The translations under genes were made by a program, and so were the position numbers. A stretch of 64,000 nucleotides of DNA. It comes from Nitrosomonas eutropha. GTDB lineage: Bacteria > Pseudomonadota > Gammaproteobacteria > Burkholderiales > Nitrosomonadaceae. How positions within the stretch are numbered: the stretch's first letter is position 1; every line of letters begins with the position of its first letter. A model generated the notes under the pieces. That model did not search any database. It was not told the origin of the DNA and was given only the letters and a program-made list of their open reading frames with translations. Below are positions 19,738 through 30,140 of this stretch, piece by piece. The stretch is from positions 62,001 to 126,000 of the forward strand of contig NZ_FPBL01000004.1 of the NCBI RefSeq assembly GCF_900116685.1, written 5' to 3'.

Positions 19738-21678
19738 ATGGCAAAAATAATTGGTATCGATCTTGGAACGACCAACTCATGCGTTGCCGTCATGGAGAGC
19801 AACAAACCCAAGGTCATCGAGAATGCTGAAGGCACAAGAACTACTCCGTCGATTGTGGCTTATGCAGAAGACAATGAGGTTCTGGTGGGTGCATCTGCCA
19901 AGCGCCAGGCGGTTACTAATCCGGAAAATACCCTGTTTGCCATCAAGCGACTGATCGGCCGTCGTTTCGATGAGGATGTGGTGCAGAAGGATATCAGTGT
20001 CACACCTTACAAGATCGTGCGTGCTGACAACAATGATGCGTGGATAGAAGCGCGTGGCAGAAAAATCGCCCCACCGGAAGTTTCTGCACAAGTGTTAATG
20101 AAGATGAAGAAAACGGCTGAGGATTATCTAGGTGAGTCGGTCACAGAAGCGGTTATCACAGTTCCGGCATATTTTAATGATTCTCAGCGACAGGCCACCA
20201 AGGATGCGGGACGTATTGCAGGGCTGGAAGTCAAGCGTATCATCAATGAACCAACGGCAGCAGCGCTTGCATTCGGACTGGACAAGAAGGAAGGCGATCG
20301 CAAGATTGCGGTATACGATTTGGGGGGCGGTACGTTTGATATTTCAATTATTGAAATCGCAGAAATAGAGGGCGAGCATCAGTTCGAAGTACTGGCAACC
20401 AATGGCGATACTTTTCTAGGAGGTGAGGATTTTGACTCCAGCGTGATCGGTTATTTGGTAGATGAATTTAGGAAAGAGAGCGGTATTGACCTGAAGAAAG
20501 ACATGCTGGCACTGCAGCGGCTCAAGGATGCAGCAGAAAAAGCCAAAATTGAATTATCTTCCAGTCAGCAGACGGAAGTGAATCTGCCGTACATTACAGC
20601 TGATGCTTCGGGCCCTAAACACCTGGCTGTCAAGATTACACGAGCTAAACTGGAAAGTCTGGTTGAAGAACTGATTGAACGTACTGCTGGTCCTTGCCGA
20701 ACTGCACTTAAAGATGCAAATTTGTCTATTTCTGACATTGATGACGTTATTCTGGTTGGTGGTCAGACTCGCATGCCGAAAGTTCAGGATAAGGTTAAGG
20801 AAATTTTTGGAAAAGAACCGCGCAAGGACGTTAATCCTGACGAGGCGGTTGCAATCGGTGCTGCGATTCAAGGTGGAGTATTGCAGGGCGATGTCAAGGA
20901 TGTGCTACTGCTGGATGTTACGCCGCTGTCATTGGGAATCGAGACGCTGGGTGGGGTGATGACCAAGCTGATCCAGAAAAACACCACTATTCCAACCAAG
21001 GCTCAGCAAGTATTCTCAACGGCAGATGACAGCCAGACAGCGGTTACCATTCATGTGTTGCAGGGCGAACGGGAAATGGCATCCGGCAATAAAAGTCTGG
21101 GGCAGTTCAACCTGACCGATATTCCGCCAGCACCACGCGGAATGCCGCAGATTGAGGTGGCTTTCGACATTGATGCTAATGGTATCTTGCATGTATCGGC
21201 TAAAGATAAGGCAACCGGCAAAGAGAACAAGATCAAGATCCAGGCAAGTTCCGGATTGTCTGAAGATGAAATCCAGAAGATGGTGAAAGATGCCGAAACG
21301 CATGCGGAAGAAGATAAAAAAGCGCTGGAGCTGGTTAACAGCCGTAATCAGTGTGACGCCATGATCCATTCAGTCAAAAAATCATTGACTGAATATGGTG
21401 ACAAGCTGGAGGCGGATGAAAAATCCAAAATTGAGGCGGCCTTGAAAGCTGCTGAGGAAGCGCTCAAATCCGGAGATAAAGAGGCGATTGATGCGAAAAC
21501 ACAGGTATTGACCGAAGCCTCACACAAGCTGGCCGAGAAAATGTATACCCAGGAACAGGCACAAGCCGGTCAGCAGGCAGGCCCGGATGCCGGATCAGCT
21601 TCTGGTCAACCCGGAGAGAAGCCAGTTGAAGGCGAGGTTGTTGATGCCGAGTTCGAGGAAGTCAAGGATAAAAAATGA
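19738..21678 (+). CDS. dnaK: Chaperone protein DnaK (Hsp70)
   Basis: A 646-residue Hsp70. It begins [19 protein letters not shown] (phosphate-1 motif), has [17 protein letters not shown] phosphate-2 (here [12 protein letters not shown]), [11 protein letters not shown] and [11 protein letters not shown] signatures, then the linker [16 protein letters not shown] and the substrate-binding domain, with a disordered EFEEVKDKK tail. It follows grpE by 63 bp. A strong hairpin downstream separates it from dnaJ. Confidence 0.98.
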   Translation: MAKIIGIDLGTTNSCVAVMESNKPKVIENAEGTRTTPSIVAYAEDNEVLVGASAKRQAVTNPENTLFAIKRLIGRRFDEDVVQKDISVTPYKIVRADNNDAWIEARGRKIAPPEVSAQVLMKMKKTAEDYLGESVTEAVITVPAYFNDSQRQATKDAGRIAGLEVKRIINEPTAAALAFGLDKKEGDRKIAVYDLGGGTFDISIIEIAEIEGEHQFEVLATNGDTFLGGEDFDSSVIGYLVDEFRKESGIDLKKDMLALQRLKDAAEKAKIELSSSQQTEVNLPYITADASGPKHLAVKITRAKLESLVEELIERTAGPCRTALKDANLSISDIDDVILVGGQTRMPKVQDKVKEIFGKEPRKDVNPDEAVAIGAAIQGGVLQGDVKDVLLLDVTPLSLGIETLGGVMTKLIQKNTTIPTKAQQVFSTADDSQTAVTIHVLQGEREMASGNKSLGQFNLTDIPPAPRGMPQIEVAFDIDANGILHVSAKDKATGKENKIKIQASSGLSEDEIQKMVKDAETHAEEDKKALELVNSRNQCDAMIHSVKKSLTEYGDKLEADEKSKIEAALKAAEEALKSGDKEAIDAKTQVLTEASHKLAEKMYTQEQAQAGQQAGPDAGSASGQPGEKPVEGEVVDAEFEEVKDKK

Positions 21679-21733
21679 TTTTCCGCAGGGCTGAGGCGAA
21701 ATTTGCATAGCAGTAACTCATACTGAAAGTATA

Positions 21734-21789
21734 CGCAGAGGTCCGAGAAAAGAGGAAATGACATATTTTCTCAGACCTCCGCGTTTTAT
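21734..21789 (+). terminator. Hairpin terminator between dnaK and dnaJ
   Basis: Arms CGCAGAGGTCCGAGAAAA and TTTTCTCAGACCTCCGCG pair over about 18 positions with two mismatches, around a 14-base loop, followed by TTTTAT. It is 56 bp after the dnaK stop and is a likely intrinsic terminator or attenuator that lowers dnaJ expression relative to dnaK. Confidence 0.75.
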
Positions 21790-21876
21790 ATCCCTTATTA
21801 CAATGGATTTTTTATTAAATTGCTGGAGTAATCGGCACAACGATGTCTGGATGATTTCTACCAGCAGGAATTTTTT

Positions 21877-22986
21877 ATGAGTCAACGTGATTATTATGAA
21901 GTGCTCGGTGTCGGCCGGGATGCGGATGAGAGTGAGCTAAAGAAGGTATATCGGAAGCTGGCAATGAAATACCATCCTGATCGGAATGCGGGTGATGCTA
22001 AGGCAGAAGAGCGATTCAAGGAAATCAAGGAAGCTTATGAGGTACTGTCTGATTCCAGCAAACGTGCTGCTTACGATCAGTTTGGTCATGCCGGCCTGAA
22101 TGGCGGAATGGGGGGAGCGGGAGCGCAGGGATTTAGTGATGCCTTCAGTGATATTTTCAGTGATCTGTTTGGCATGCGTGGAGGTGGACGCTCCAATGTT
22201 CATCGTGGTGCTGATCTGCGCTATAACCTGGAAATTACACTGGAGCAGGCCGCGCGTGGTACAGAAACCAAAATACGTATTCCCAGGCAGGAAGTCTGTG
22301 ATACCTGTCATGGCAGCGGTGCAAAACCAGGTACATCTCCCAAAACCTGCCCAACTTGTAATGGACATGGCCAGGTTCGTATGCAACAAGGCTTTTTTTC
22401 GATTCAGCAAACCTGCTCACATTGTCATGGAAGCGGCAAGGTTGTTTCCGATCCTTGTACGGATTGCCAGGGGGCAGGTCGAGTCAAGCGTCATAAAACT
22501 CTGTCTGTCAGAATTCCGGCTGGTGTGGATGAGGGTGACAGTATACGCTTGACTGGGGAAGGAGAGGCTGGCGCAAGCGGCGGGTTGGCAGGTGATCTGT
22601 ATGTGGTCATTCATCTGGCCAGCCACCCTGTTTTCCAGCGGGAGGGGAACCATCTGCACTGCGAGATTCCGATCAGTTTTACCGTGGCGGCATTGGGTGG
22701 GGAAATCGAAGTGCCCACGCTTGATGGTCATGCCCGTATCAAGGTACCGACTGGAACTCAGACGGGTAAAATTTTCCGTTTGCGTAGTAAAGGCATAACG
22801 GGTGTACGCAACCAGTCAACGGGTGATCTGCTGTGCCATGTTGCAGTGGAAACACCTGTCAACCTGACTGCACGCCAGAAAGAATTGCTGGAAGAATTCG
22901 AATCCATCAGTCAGGAAGATGGTTCACTGCATCATCCGCGCGCAAAATCCTGGATGGAGAAAGCGCGCGAGTTTTTCACCGAATGA
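21877..22986 (+). CDS. dnaJ: Chaperone protein DnaJ (Hsp40)
   Basis: A 369-residue type I Hsp40: J domain (about 2-70) with the HPD motif in [10 protein letters not shown]; a G/F-rich linker; four zinc-binding repeats [24 protein letters not shown] and CTDCQGAG; and the C-terminal substrate-binding domains. It stimulates the DnaK ATPase. Length is normal. It is convergent with the MscK-like gene, with a shared hairpin between them. Confidence 0.98.
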   Translation: MSQRDYYEVLGVGRDADESELKKVYRKLAMKYHPDRNAGDAKAEERFKEIKEAYEVLSDSSKRAAYDQFGHAGLNGGMGGAGAQGFSDAFSDIFSDLFGMRGGGRSNVHRGADLRYNLEITLEQAARGTETKIRIPRQEVCDTCHGSGAKPGTSPKTCPTCNGHGQVRMQQGFFSIQQTCSHCHGSGKVVSDPCTDCQGAGRVKRHKTLSVRIPAGVDEGDSIRLTGEGEAGASGGLAGDLYVVIHLASHPVFQREGNHLHCEIPISFTVAALGGEIEVPTLDGHARIKVPTGTQTGKIFRLRSKGITGVRNQSTGDLLCHVAVETPVNLTARQKELLEEFESISQEDGSLHHPRAKSWMEKAREFFTE

Positions 22987-22993
22987 CGCTAAC

Positions 22994-23045
22994 CTGGTAA
23001 TCGGCGGCAGGTATTTTCATAAGTCTGATCTGCCGCTGATACCAG
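22994..23045. terminator. Bidirectional hairpin between dnaJ and the MscK-like gene
   Basis: A long interrupted inverted repeat: CTGGTA (22994-22999) pairs with TACCAG (23040-23045), and CGGCGGCAG pairs with CTGCCGCTG with one mismatch, around a 19-base AT-rich loop. It lies in the 61-bp gap between two convergent genes, so it can end transcription from either side. Confidence 0.65.
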
Positions 23046-23047
23046 AT

Positions 23048-26000
23048 TTATCTGGCCTTCACCACCTGATCAGAGGCTTTCTTTTCTGCACTCTCAGTGT
23101 ACAAATGTACATCCTTCTGCGGGAATGCGATTTCGATTCCTGCTTCTGCAAAATTCTGGTTGATTAGCATATGCAGCTCATGCACCAGTTTCATCCTGTC
23201 TGACAATTGTCCGGTGAATACCCGTAATTCAAAATTTAGTGAACTGGCGCCGAATTCCAGGAGTAATGCGGCCGGTTCCGGATCGCGCAGCACCAGCGGA
23301 TGATCATGTGCAATTTTCAGTAACAGTGCGCGCGCCTTATCGCAATCCGAGTGATAGGCAATCCCTACCGGAATTACCACGCGCGTAATCTGATCACTCA
23401 ATGTCCAGTTAGTTAACTGTTGCGTGATAAATATCTTGTTGGGCACGATCACTTCTTTACGATCACCATCGATCAAGGTTGTTGCGCGAATGTGAATCTT
23501 ACTGACAGTACCACTGATATTGTTCAGCGTAATCACATCCCCGATTCTGATGGGGCGTTCGAACAACAGAATCAGGCCGGATACGAAATTGGCGAATACT
23601 TCCTGCAGACCGAAGCCCAGCCCGACGCTCAGTGCGGCGACCAGCCATTGAATATTTGACCATTCCATCCCCAGTTTCTGCAGCGTTACCATAAGCCCGA
23701 TGATCACGATCGTGTATCGGAGCAAGGTGGTCATGGCGTAGCCCGTGCCAGGATTGAGCGATAAATGGCGCAGCACCAGCAGCTCAAGTGTGCCTGGCAG
23801 GTTATGTGCGGCGATCATGGCAAGGCTTAAAATAACGCTGGCAACCAGTAATGTTTTTAAGGTAATGGGTTGCAGGATAACTTCACCATCAATTTCCACC
23901 AATGTACGCCAGATCGTGATTTTCTCCAGAAAACTGAATGCTGGCAGTACATCGACCCAGATAAAGCCAAGCCCGGTAATCAGCAATGCCCAGACACTGA
24001 TTTTCAGGACAGTTGCTGATTGCTTGCTGATTGTTTTGACATCAATGTAGTTGTCATCCAGCAGATCGGCTTCACTTTTACCCGATGCTGAACGTTGAGC
24101 CTGTATCTCCTCCCGTTTCTCGATTGCTCGTTCAAACGCAATCTGGCGCTGGATGATCAGCAGACTGCGGAAGCCCGTGAAAAAGACCAGGCCACAAAAT
24201 ATAGCCCAGGCGATTGAGTGGAATACCAGCAGATATTGATAAATTGCCGCGAAGTAATAACCGATCGCCGCCATGACAATCATGCCAATCTGCATAATGA
24301 AGAAGAAAAACATCCAGAATGCAGGGTTGAGTATCGGCTTGAATGATTCACCCTGATACAGTGCCTTACCTGAGCGGGTGAGCGCCATCCAGCCAGATGC
24401 AAAAATGGCAAGCACCAGGCATAGCAGTATGAAGGCCAACCGGCCAAAGCCGTTACGAACCAGATCATCATCCAGTGCATCGGTGAACGCGATGATAATG
24501 CTCAATGCAGCGACAACTGGTGCAAAGTGCCGAACATCCCGATACATTTTGTTAACGAGTTTTTCAGAGCATTTGAGTTGTCCGATCAACACACCTTCTG
24601 GATGAAGTAAAAGCAATACGAATACCCATATAAACACTGCAATAGCTGCTACCTGCAGGCTGATCGAGAATGCATGGCCAATTTCCGTATTAATACCGTA
24701 TCGCAAAATCAGTGATGACAGCTGAAAAGGCAGATATACGTATCCGGCAATCAACAGTGTGGATAGCAGTATGCCCACCGGGTATAGCAGCCTGTCCTGA
24801 TTGACCTTGCCCCGCAAACTGTTTCCGGTCCGTACCCATTCACGATAGGTTGGCCAGTAGGTATACCGGAAAACAGCAAATATCAATGTAAATAGTGCAA
24901 AAATAATGGCGATGTTTTTCCAGGTTGCGTTGATTGCTTTTTCAATTGCAGTCTGTATTTTGCGTGAAACCAGCCAATTCATGGCATCCTGGATGTTCTG
25001 CACAATATCCAGGGAAATGGGTTCCGCATTGCGTGTCAGCAGCAGATTTTCCTTCAGCAGCAGCTTGTGCTGACCTATTTTTTCAATCAACTGTTGCTGA
25101 ACAGCCAGATGAAGTTGCAGTTCCTTGATATAGCCATGCAGCACCTGGATAAGCTGATCAGCCATCTGTTCGCGGGATTGTTTTAATTCATGAAACGTAT
25201 CGGTGAGCTGCTGGTAAGCAGGGGTATTATCAGGAGGCAGATCTTCCCCATTCATTTTTTGTTTGAAATAGCTGCGTTCATTCATCATTTGCAGCTTTTC
25301 CTGCTCGAAGCGGAACAGCTCCAGTTTGGCGTTGTTCAGCTCTCTTTCAGTTTGTGCCACAGCCGGCTCAACCATGATTTCCTTGAACTGCTTTCTGACC
25401 TCTGTTCCTAGTGCGGTATCTTCTCCCTTAAGTTCAAGTCGCTGTTGCAGTGCTGCATAACTTTGTGTAATGAGGGAGAGCTGTTTTTCACTATTTACTT
25501 TTCGATTAACCAGTTGAGTGGAGAGATCGGCATAGCTGCTGAGTTTCTTAGCCAGTGACTGATTGTCTTGGGCAAGCTTTTGCAGCCCAAGATACCGCCA
25601 TTCTTTCTCGACCAGTAATTGCTGGGACTTCTCAACCACTTGCTCGGTTTCAACCCGTTTTTTCTGACTGATTTCTTCTGCGAATAGCTCAACTTCCTGT
25701 TCCAGTGCCTGAATTCCAGGAATTAGTGTGAGTTTTTCCTGCAGGGAAGCGACTTCAATGGCATTGGGCAATACCAGAGATTCCAGTTCCAGCATACGTG
25801 TTTTGTCGGTGAGTGCCTGTAGCTGGGCATCCTGATAATTCTCCAGTGCATCGAGTATTTTTTTATCTGCTGTTTTCTGAGTTTCGGCCGGATTTTCCGT
25901 TAGTTCTGCCCGCAATGTATTAACTGATGCGAGCTCCTCGCGAATAGTCACTGCGCGCTGTCGTAGTTTGGCGATTTCAGCGGCAAGTTTTTGCTGCTGA

Positions 26001-26392
26001 TTTTGCAGATCGGACAGGTCAGCCTGTGCTGCAACATGGCGTTGCTCCAGTTCTTCCGGTGGCAATTTGGCCAGCTTGTCCGGTGTGGTGATAGCAACTC
26101 CGGGTGGTGCCTGGCTCTTTTTGAGATTCTCCAGCTGTTTTGGATATTGTTCCAGTTGCCGGGAATAATTGGCAGTCTTTTTCAGATATTCCTGATGATC
26201 AAGCAATACCTGCTGATGATTATTATAAATTTCACGTAACCGCTTCTTTTGTGGTGTTTCCTCACCACTGCCCAATACACTGAGTTTTGCTTGAATCGCC
26301 TGGAGTTCTTCATCCAGCTCGTTGGCATGGCCGTATCCAATACCTGTCATGGTCAGTAATAAAAAAACTGTAATGCGAAGCAATCTGTTCAT
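23048..26392 (-). CDS. Large mechanosensitive channel of the MscK/KefA type
   Basis: A 1114-residue protein. A signal peptide (LLRITVFLLLTMTGIGYGHA) leads into a periplasmic coiled-coil region of about 450 residues, rich in Gln, Glu and Lys. About eleven membrane helices follow (from about residue 480), ending in the MscS core with LSVGLGFGLQEVFANFVSGLILLFERPIRIGDVITL, and a cytoplasmic beta/alpha domain. Size and order match E. coli MscK (1120) and MscM (1107). It would open under membrane tension to release solutes on osmotic downshift. MscK and MscM cannot be separated by eye. Confidence 0.92.
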   Translation of the reverse strand: MNRLLRITVFLLLTMTGIGYGHANELDEELQAIQAKLSVLGSGEETPQKKRLREIYNNHQQVLLDHQEYLKKTANYSRQLEQYPKQLENLKKSQAPPGVAITTPDKLAKLPPEELEQRHVAAQADLSDLQNQQQKLAAEIAKLRQRAVTIREELASVNTLRAELTENPAETQKTADKKILDALENYQDAQLQALTDKTRMLELESLVLPNAIEVASLQEKLTLIPGIQALEQEVELFAEEISQKKRVETEQVVEKSQQLLVEKEWRYLGLQKLAQDNQSLAKKLSSYADLSTQLVNRKVNSEKQLSLITQSYAALQQRLELKGEDTALGTEVRKQFKEIMVEPAVAQTERELNNAKLELFRFEQEKLQMMNERSYFKQKMNGEDLPPDNTPAYQQLTDTFHELKQSREQMADQLIQVLHGYIKELQLHLAVQQQLIEKIGQHKLLLKENLLLTRNAEPISLDIVQNIQDAMNWLVSRKIQTAIEKAINATWKNIAIIFALFTLIFAVFRYTYWPTYREWVRTGNSLRGKVNQDRLLYPVGILLSTLLIAGYVYLPFQLSSLILRYGINTEIGHAFSISLQVAAIAVFIWVFVLLLLHPEGVLIGQLKCSEKLVNKMYRDVRHFAPVVAALSIIIAFTDALDDDLVRNGFGRLAFILLCLVLAIFASGWMALTRSGKALYQGESFKPILNPAFWMFFFFIMQIGMIVMAAIGYYFAAIYQYLLVFHSIAWAIFCGLVFFTGFRSLLIIQRQIAFERAIEKREEIQAQRSASGKSEADLLDDNYIDVKTISKQSATVLKISVWALLITGLGFIWVDVLPAFSFLEKITIWRTLVEIDGEVILQPITLKTLLVASVILSLAMIAAHNLPGTLELLVLRHLSLNPGTGYAMTTLLRYTIVIIGLMVTLQKLGMEWSNIQWLVAALSVGLGFGLQEVFANFVSGLILLFERPIRIGDVITLNNISGTVSKIHIRATTLIDGDRKEVIVPNKIFITQQLTNWTLSDQITRVVIPVGIAYHSDCDKARALLLKIAHDHPLVLRDPEPAALLLEFGASSLNFELRVFTGQLSDRMKLVHELHMLINQNFAEAGIEIAFPQKDVHLYTESAEKKASDQVVKAR

Positions 26393-26705
26393 GTATTAAT
26401 CGTAATGAGGGAAGTCTGTCGAACCGATTTTTATCGGTTGCTAAGGCCTGTACTGATTCTTTATCAGCCAGATGAATGACTGATGCTACCAGCTTTTCTG
26501 GGGTGGTATTCCGGGTATCTAATGGTGACAGTTATCAGTCCGGGTAAACGGGAGATTCTTCAGATCTGGGGGAATAGGGAAAGAAGAAGGGAAGTGTGCT
26601 ATATGCTATAAATCTAACCAATATTTTTTCAGATGCCTCTTGTGCATTATTGGCCAAGTGCGATTATCTTGTTGTGTGATCATTAGGGAATTGGAAAATA
26701 TGAAT
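26393..26705. other. 313-bp intergenic region
   Basis: No supported gene. It holds the upstream region of the MscK-like gene on the right-to-left strand and the downstream region of tetR. A perfect small hairpin, AACCGAT-TTTT-ATCGGTT, sits near 26430 without a U-run. Nothing else stands out. Confidence 0.5.
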
Positions 26706-27272
26706 TTATCTGGCACTGCGTAAAATATCGGCAGCGGCCAGCTTGCCGACATGCGCAATCTCGCCATTACCGGTAACCATGGCCGCTACAATCGTCCCGT
26801 CAATCAACAGATTCAGCTTTTCCGTGACTATTTCAGGATCACGCGCCCCGCTTTCTGCCACCATTGCTACGAGTCTGGCAGTGATTTTTTCTCTGTGATC
26901 GTTGGCGATTTCCTGTATCCAGCCGTTACATTTTTCATGTTCTGCGACGGCATTGATAAACACACAACCGAAAAAATCATCACTGGCGAACCAGTCCTGC
27001 ATTAAATCGAACAAGGCCAGGATACGTTCGGCAGGTGAGCACTCCATCTGTGGAAGATCGTAATCGAACCAGTGAAACCACATCCCTGCCTCGGTTTCAA
27101 AAACTGCCTTGAGCAGATTTTCCTTCGATCCATAATGAGTATAGAGGCTGCGCCGAGATACCCCGGATTCTTCGATAATCCTGGCAATCCCCGTAGCATG
27201 AATGCCCGCCTGACAGAACAGCCGTCTTGCTGTCTGCAGGATTTTTTTCTCAACTGAAATTTTTCCTGACAT
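26706..27272 (-). CDS. TetR/AcrR family transcriptional regulator
   Basis: A 188-residue repressor-type protein. The N-terminal helix-turn-helix reads ILQTARRLFCQAGIHATGIARIIEESGVSRRSLYTHYGSKENLLKAVF (about 10-58), the standard TetR pattern. The C-terminal ligand domain resembles the TetR_C group with a DFFGCVFINAVAEH segment. It is the last gene of a minus-strand run osmC - flavin monooxygenase - tetR, so it probably controls that operon. The inducer is unknown. Confidence 0.92.
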   Translation of the reverse strand: MSGKISVEKKILQTARRLFCQAGIHATGIARIIEESGVSRRSLYTHYGSKENLLKAVFETEAGMWFHWFDYDLPQMECSPAERILALFDLMQDWFASDDFFGCVFINAVAEHEKCNGWIQEIANDHREKITARLVAMVAESGARDPEIVTEKLNLLIDGTIVAAMVTGNGEIAHVGKLAAADILRSAR

Positions 27273-27359
27273 GATCGTTAAGCTAACCGGTGTTGCAGGT
27301 ATCCATTACCGGGCAACAGATACAATGGGAAAGAGACTGGTAAGAGTGGTATCAATTTT

Positions 27360-28541
27360 TTATTTTACCTCCAGTTGTTTACTTAGCTTTTGCGCGATCT
27401 TGCCAGCTTCTTGTCGGATTTCATTTAACTGCCCGCTGAGTGGATTGACCTGGCCGATGAAATACAGACGTGGTGCGTCTGGAAATTCTTGGTCACTGGT
27501 TACTTTTGGTCTGCCCTTTTCATCGGTGATGCCAGGCACCTGAATGAGCTCGGGAAAACCGGTGCGGAAACCAGTGCCTGCAACGATGACATCGGGGTGT
27601 ATTGTTCTGGTAGTGCCGTTATTTTGTGAGGTAGTTACAGTACTGAAAATTTCTACTGCTTTATCCGATATTTTTTGTATTGTCCCAACAATTTTGATGC
27701 GCCCAGCACGGACATCATCAATAAATGGGCGATAGAGAATTGGTACCACATTATTGATGGCATATTGTTTTGACATCGGCATGGTGGGGGAGGGTAGTCC
27801 ATAAGCGGACAGATCGCCAATCATGGTGCGCCGCAGAAAACCGAGCAGACTATCCACCAGTGCCATTGGCAGACGTCTTGTCCATACTCCAATCCCGATC
27901 AACGGAATGCCATAAATACTTTTGGGCAGAATTTGCGGCGGCGTTCTAACAGACATTGTTACCGAAGTAGCGTGTTTTGCCAGCCGACTGGCAATTTCTG
28001 CAGAAGAATTACCACTGCCAACCACTAGCACATGCTTACCTGCGTAATCTTGTGCATTCTTGAATTGTGAGGAATGAATGATTTCCCCGGTAAAGGTATT
28101 TTTGCCTTCCCATTCAGGAATAACCGGGATGCGATTGGCACCCACTGCAATAACTACGGCGCGGGATTCAAATTGTTGGTTATCTGTACTGATTATCTGC
28201 CAGACATTACGTTCACGGTCATAGCTGACATTTTTAATCTCAACGCCGGTTTGTACAGAAAACCCTCCTCGCTCTGGCATGCTCTCAAGCAGGGAGACTA
28301 CGGCATCACGGGAAGGCCAACTGCTGGCTGACAATGGAAATTTGCTACCAGGCAGAGCTGAGTAATAACGGCCAGAATTCAGACGCAGGCCATCGTAATG
28401 ATGGCGCCAAACATCTCCTACTGCCAGGGTGCGTTCCAGCACTAGAGGAGTAAGTCCTAAACGGGTTAGTTCAAATGCAGCCGATAAACCTGACGGGCCG
28501 GCACCTACTACGGTTACATCATGGATATCACTGGTATTCAT
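27360..28541 (-). CDS. Flavin-containing monooxygenase / NAD(P)-binding oxidoreductase
   Basis: A 393-residue flavoprotein with an N-terminal FAD-binding GAGPSG (13-18), a second dinucleotide motif VVGSGNSSAEIASRL in the middle, and between them FTGEIIHSSQF, which fits the FMO fingerprint FxGxxxHxxx(Y/F) exactly. Such enzymes oxygenate nitrogen or sulfur compounds with NADPH and O2. It is a short class B FMO of the YUC/CzcO-like group. It follows osmC by 61 bp and precedes tetR. The substrate is unknown. Confidence 0.9.
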   Translation of the reverse strand: MNTSDIHDVTVVGAGPSGLSAAFELTRLGLTPLVLERTLAVGDVWRHHYDGLRLNSGRYYSALPGSKFPLSASSWPSRDAVVSLLESMPERGGFSVQTGVEIKNVSYDRERNVWQIISTDNQQFESRAVVIAVGANRIPVIPEWEGKNTFTGEIIHSSQFKNAQDYAGKHVLVVGSGNSSAEIASRLAKHATSVTMSVRTPPQILPKSIYGIPLIGIGVWTRRLPMALVDSLLGFLRRTMIGDLSAYGLPSPTMPMSKQYAINNVVPILYRPFIDDVRAGRIKIVGTIQKISDKAVEIFSTVTTSQNNGTTRTIHPDVIVAGTGFRTGFPELIQVPGITDEKGRPKVTSDQEFPDAPRLYFIGQVNPLSGQLNEIRQEAGKIAQKLSKQLEVK

Positions 28542-28602
28542 CTGTTCTCTCCTTTCGGTTTCAATCAGAACTGCCTTGCAGACACATGGATTGTGGCGTG
28601 CT

Positions 28603-29145
28603 TTACTTCGACTGGTGATGAATTTCGATATTGACTGGTACCGGGCGCATGATGGTGTCCGGTATCGGCGCAGTTGCTCTCAGCTTCTCTAGCAGTGCAG
28701 TGACCTTTTCCTGGGGTGCATCCGTCTGTATTTCCACCACGACGTTAATATCTTCAAATCCGGGATTGCCTGTCTCGACGGCATAAGCCACGCCGAAGTT
28801 GACGCGCCCGGAAACATGTAATCGCAATGATTCCACGTTGATACGAGCAGCAGATAATCCACCGATATAAGAGGCGGCCAGACAGTGACCGACAGCAGTC
28901 AGCAACAGATCCTGCGGAGAGATGCCCATGCCTTCACCACCGTAACGCGGAGGTTCATCGCCGATAATCGTCTGGCCATCGGTTACATTCGCCGTGGTGT
29001 GGTAGCCGCTATCCCAGACAACCGTTGTCTGGTATTTGGGTTTTGCCATATTGCCGCTGCGATCTTCACTAATCTGTTTCTGTATGACAAAAGATTGTTC
29101 AATGTTGATTCCATTGACAATGTTTTTAGTATCCGGGGTACTCAT
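28603..29145 (-). CDS. OsmC/Ohr family protein lacking the second cysteine
   Basis: A 180-residue protein; the ATG at 29145 has CCAGGAGATG upstream. The OsmC core is clear: MGISPQDLLLTAVGHCLAASYIGGLSA holds the first redox cysteine. The second conserved cysteine, normally in a CPVS-like segment, is replaced: the matching place reads TAPIPDTI. The protein therefore may not be a classical two-cysteine peroxidase. A further in-frame ATG 33 codons in (MAKPKYQTTV) could be the start of a shorter form. It heads the osmC - monooxygenase - tetR operon. Confidence 0.88.
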   Translation of the reverse strand: MSTPDTKNIVNGINIEQSFVIQKQISEDRSGNMAKPKYQTTVVWDSGYHTTANVTDGQTIIGDEPPRYGGEGMGISPQDLLLTAVGHCLAASYIGGLSAARINVESLRLHVSGRVNFGVAYAVETGNPGFEDINVVVEIQTDAPQEKVTALLEKLRATAPIPDTIMRPVPVNIEIHHQSK

Positions 29146-29309
29146 TGTTCATCTCCTGGTATGAGTTATTGCTATAAGTAGACCAATCATTCTCTTTCTG
29201 GGCGATGATATACCGGGAAGAATGAAATGGCAAGGTTGGGGTAATCCACTCTCCCCCTGCCATTGTGAAGATCATGGGATTGAAACAATCCAGTAATGAG
29301 CAAGTAAGA

Positions 29310-29768
29310 GCCTGTTTGCAATCTGTTTCTCACCCCTGATAATAGATAGATGAAGAGACTAAAATACGCCAGCGACATCAGCCGAGAGAAGTTTGCCGAG
29401 ATAGAGCCATTACTGCGCAGTGTACGCCGCCGCACCAAGCCTACGACAGTGGATCTGTAAAGCGTTGCAAACCGAACTTGAAGCAAATCCAAAGTCTGCT
29501 GTGTGATAGCAGCTACGTCGGCCAGCCTTTTGCCCAGGGCGTCAAGGATATCCTGGGCAAGCACGTGACAGTGCAGATTGCCAAGCGTAGTGAATTGCAC
29601 ACGTTCAAGGTTATGCCCAAACGCTGGATTGTAGAGCGCAGCTTTGCCTGGCTGGAGAAGAGCCGAAGGTTATGGAAAAACTGCGAGCGCAAACTTAACA
29701 CCAGCTTGCAGTTCATTCATCTGACCTTCATGGCATTGATACTCAGAAGATCATAAACAGATTCTTAT
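29310..29768 (+). mobile_element. IS5-family insertion sequence remnant
   Basis: The segment is bounded by related inverted ends: GAGCCTGTTTGCAATC on the left and, read on the other strand, GAATCTGTTTATGATC on the right. It carries the transposase pseudogene listed next, from which the central part is missing. It lies at the edge of the core genome, about 250 bp before the island boundary. Confidence 0.6.
29350..29756 (+). pseudogene. Internally deleted IS5-family transposase
   Basis: The N-terminal fragment (29350-29460) encodes MKRLKYASDISREKFAEIE... for 36 residues, then stops. About 20 bases later, in another frame, the C-terminal fragment runs to the TAA at 29754-29756 and contains the DDE-transposase tail SYVGQPFAQG...FKVMPKRWIVERSFAWLEKSRRLWKNCERKL, with the catalytic glutamate (ERSFAW). 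Most of the middle, including the catalytic aspartates, is gone. The copy is inactive. Confidence 0.85.
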
Positions 29769-30140
29769 GGAAGGACGTTGCTGTGCTTCAGTAATTTGTG
29801 GTACGCCAGCGAGATGAGTAGCGATCTATAACTTCGATTTCTTCAACCGAAAACGGTGATCTGACCATTTCCTGCTACCGATATTCAAGTGTGATCAGCA
29901 ACCGCTGCAATCAGAAAGCAGCACTGCAGCCAGAATTTATGTTCTATCGTGTTTCAGTTAGATAGTGATACATAAGTCTGTGCAGGGCGTCGTTACTGTG
30001 TGGTGGTTTATTCCCCACTCGATCATCAATAGATAAAAAACTTACTTGTATTTCAATAATTTAATCTATCCCATCAAGATAATGCCATGAAAAATACCAT
30101 GCTTAGCTTTTTATCTTGAAGTAGCTCGCTCTTCACGACT
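29757..30140. other. 384-bp non-coding stretch holding the island's left boundary
   Basis: No supported gene. Host-like AT-rich sequence changes to the G+C-richer island here. The possible att-like sequence at 30008-30023 and a 9-bp inverted repeat TCAAGATAA...TTATCTTGA (30074-30082 and 30111-30119), which could end the methyltransferase message, are the only structures noted. Confidence 0.5.
30008..30023. other. Candidate left attachment site (guaA 3'-end-like)
   Basis: TTATTCCCCACTCGAT resembles the guaA 3' end TCATTCCCACTCAAT at 50812-50826 in the same orientation (13 matches with one inserted C). A guaA-type integrase would be expected to leave such a direct repeat at the far end. The match is short and imperfect, so this is a candidate only. 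Confidence 0.4.
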
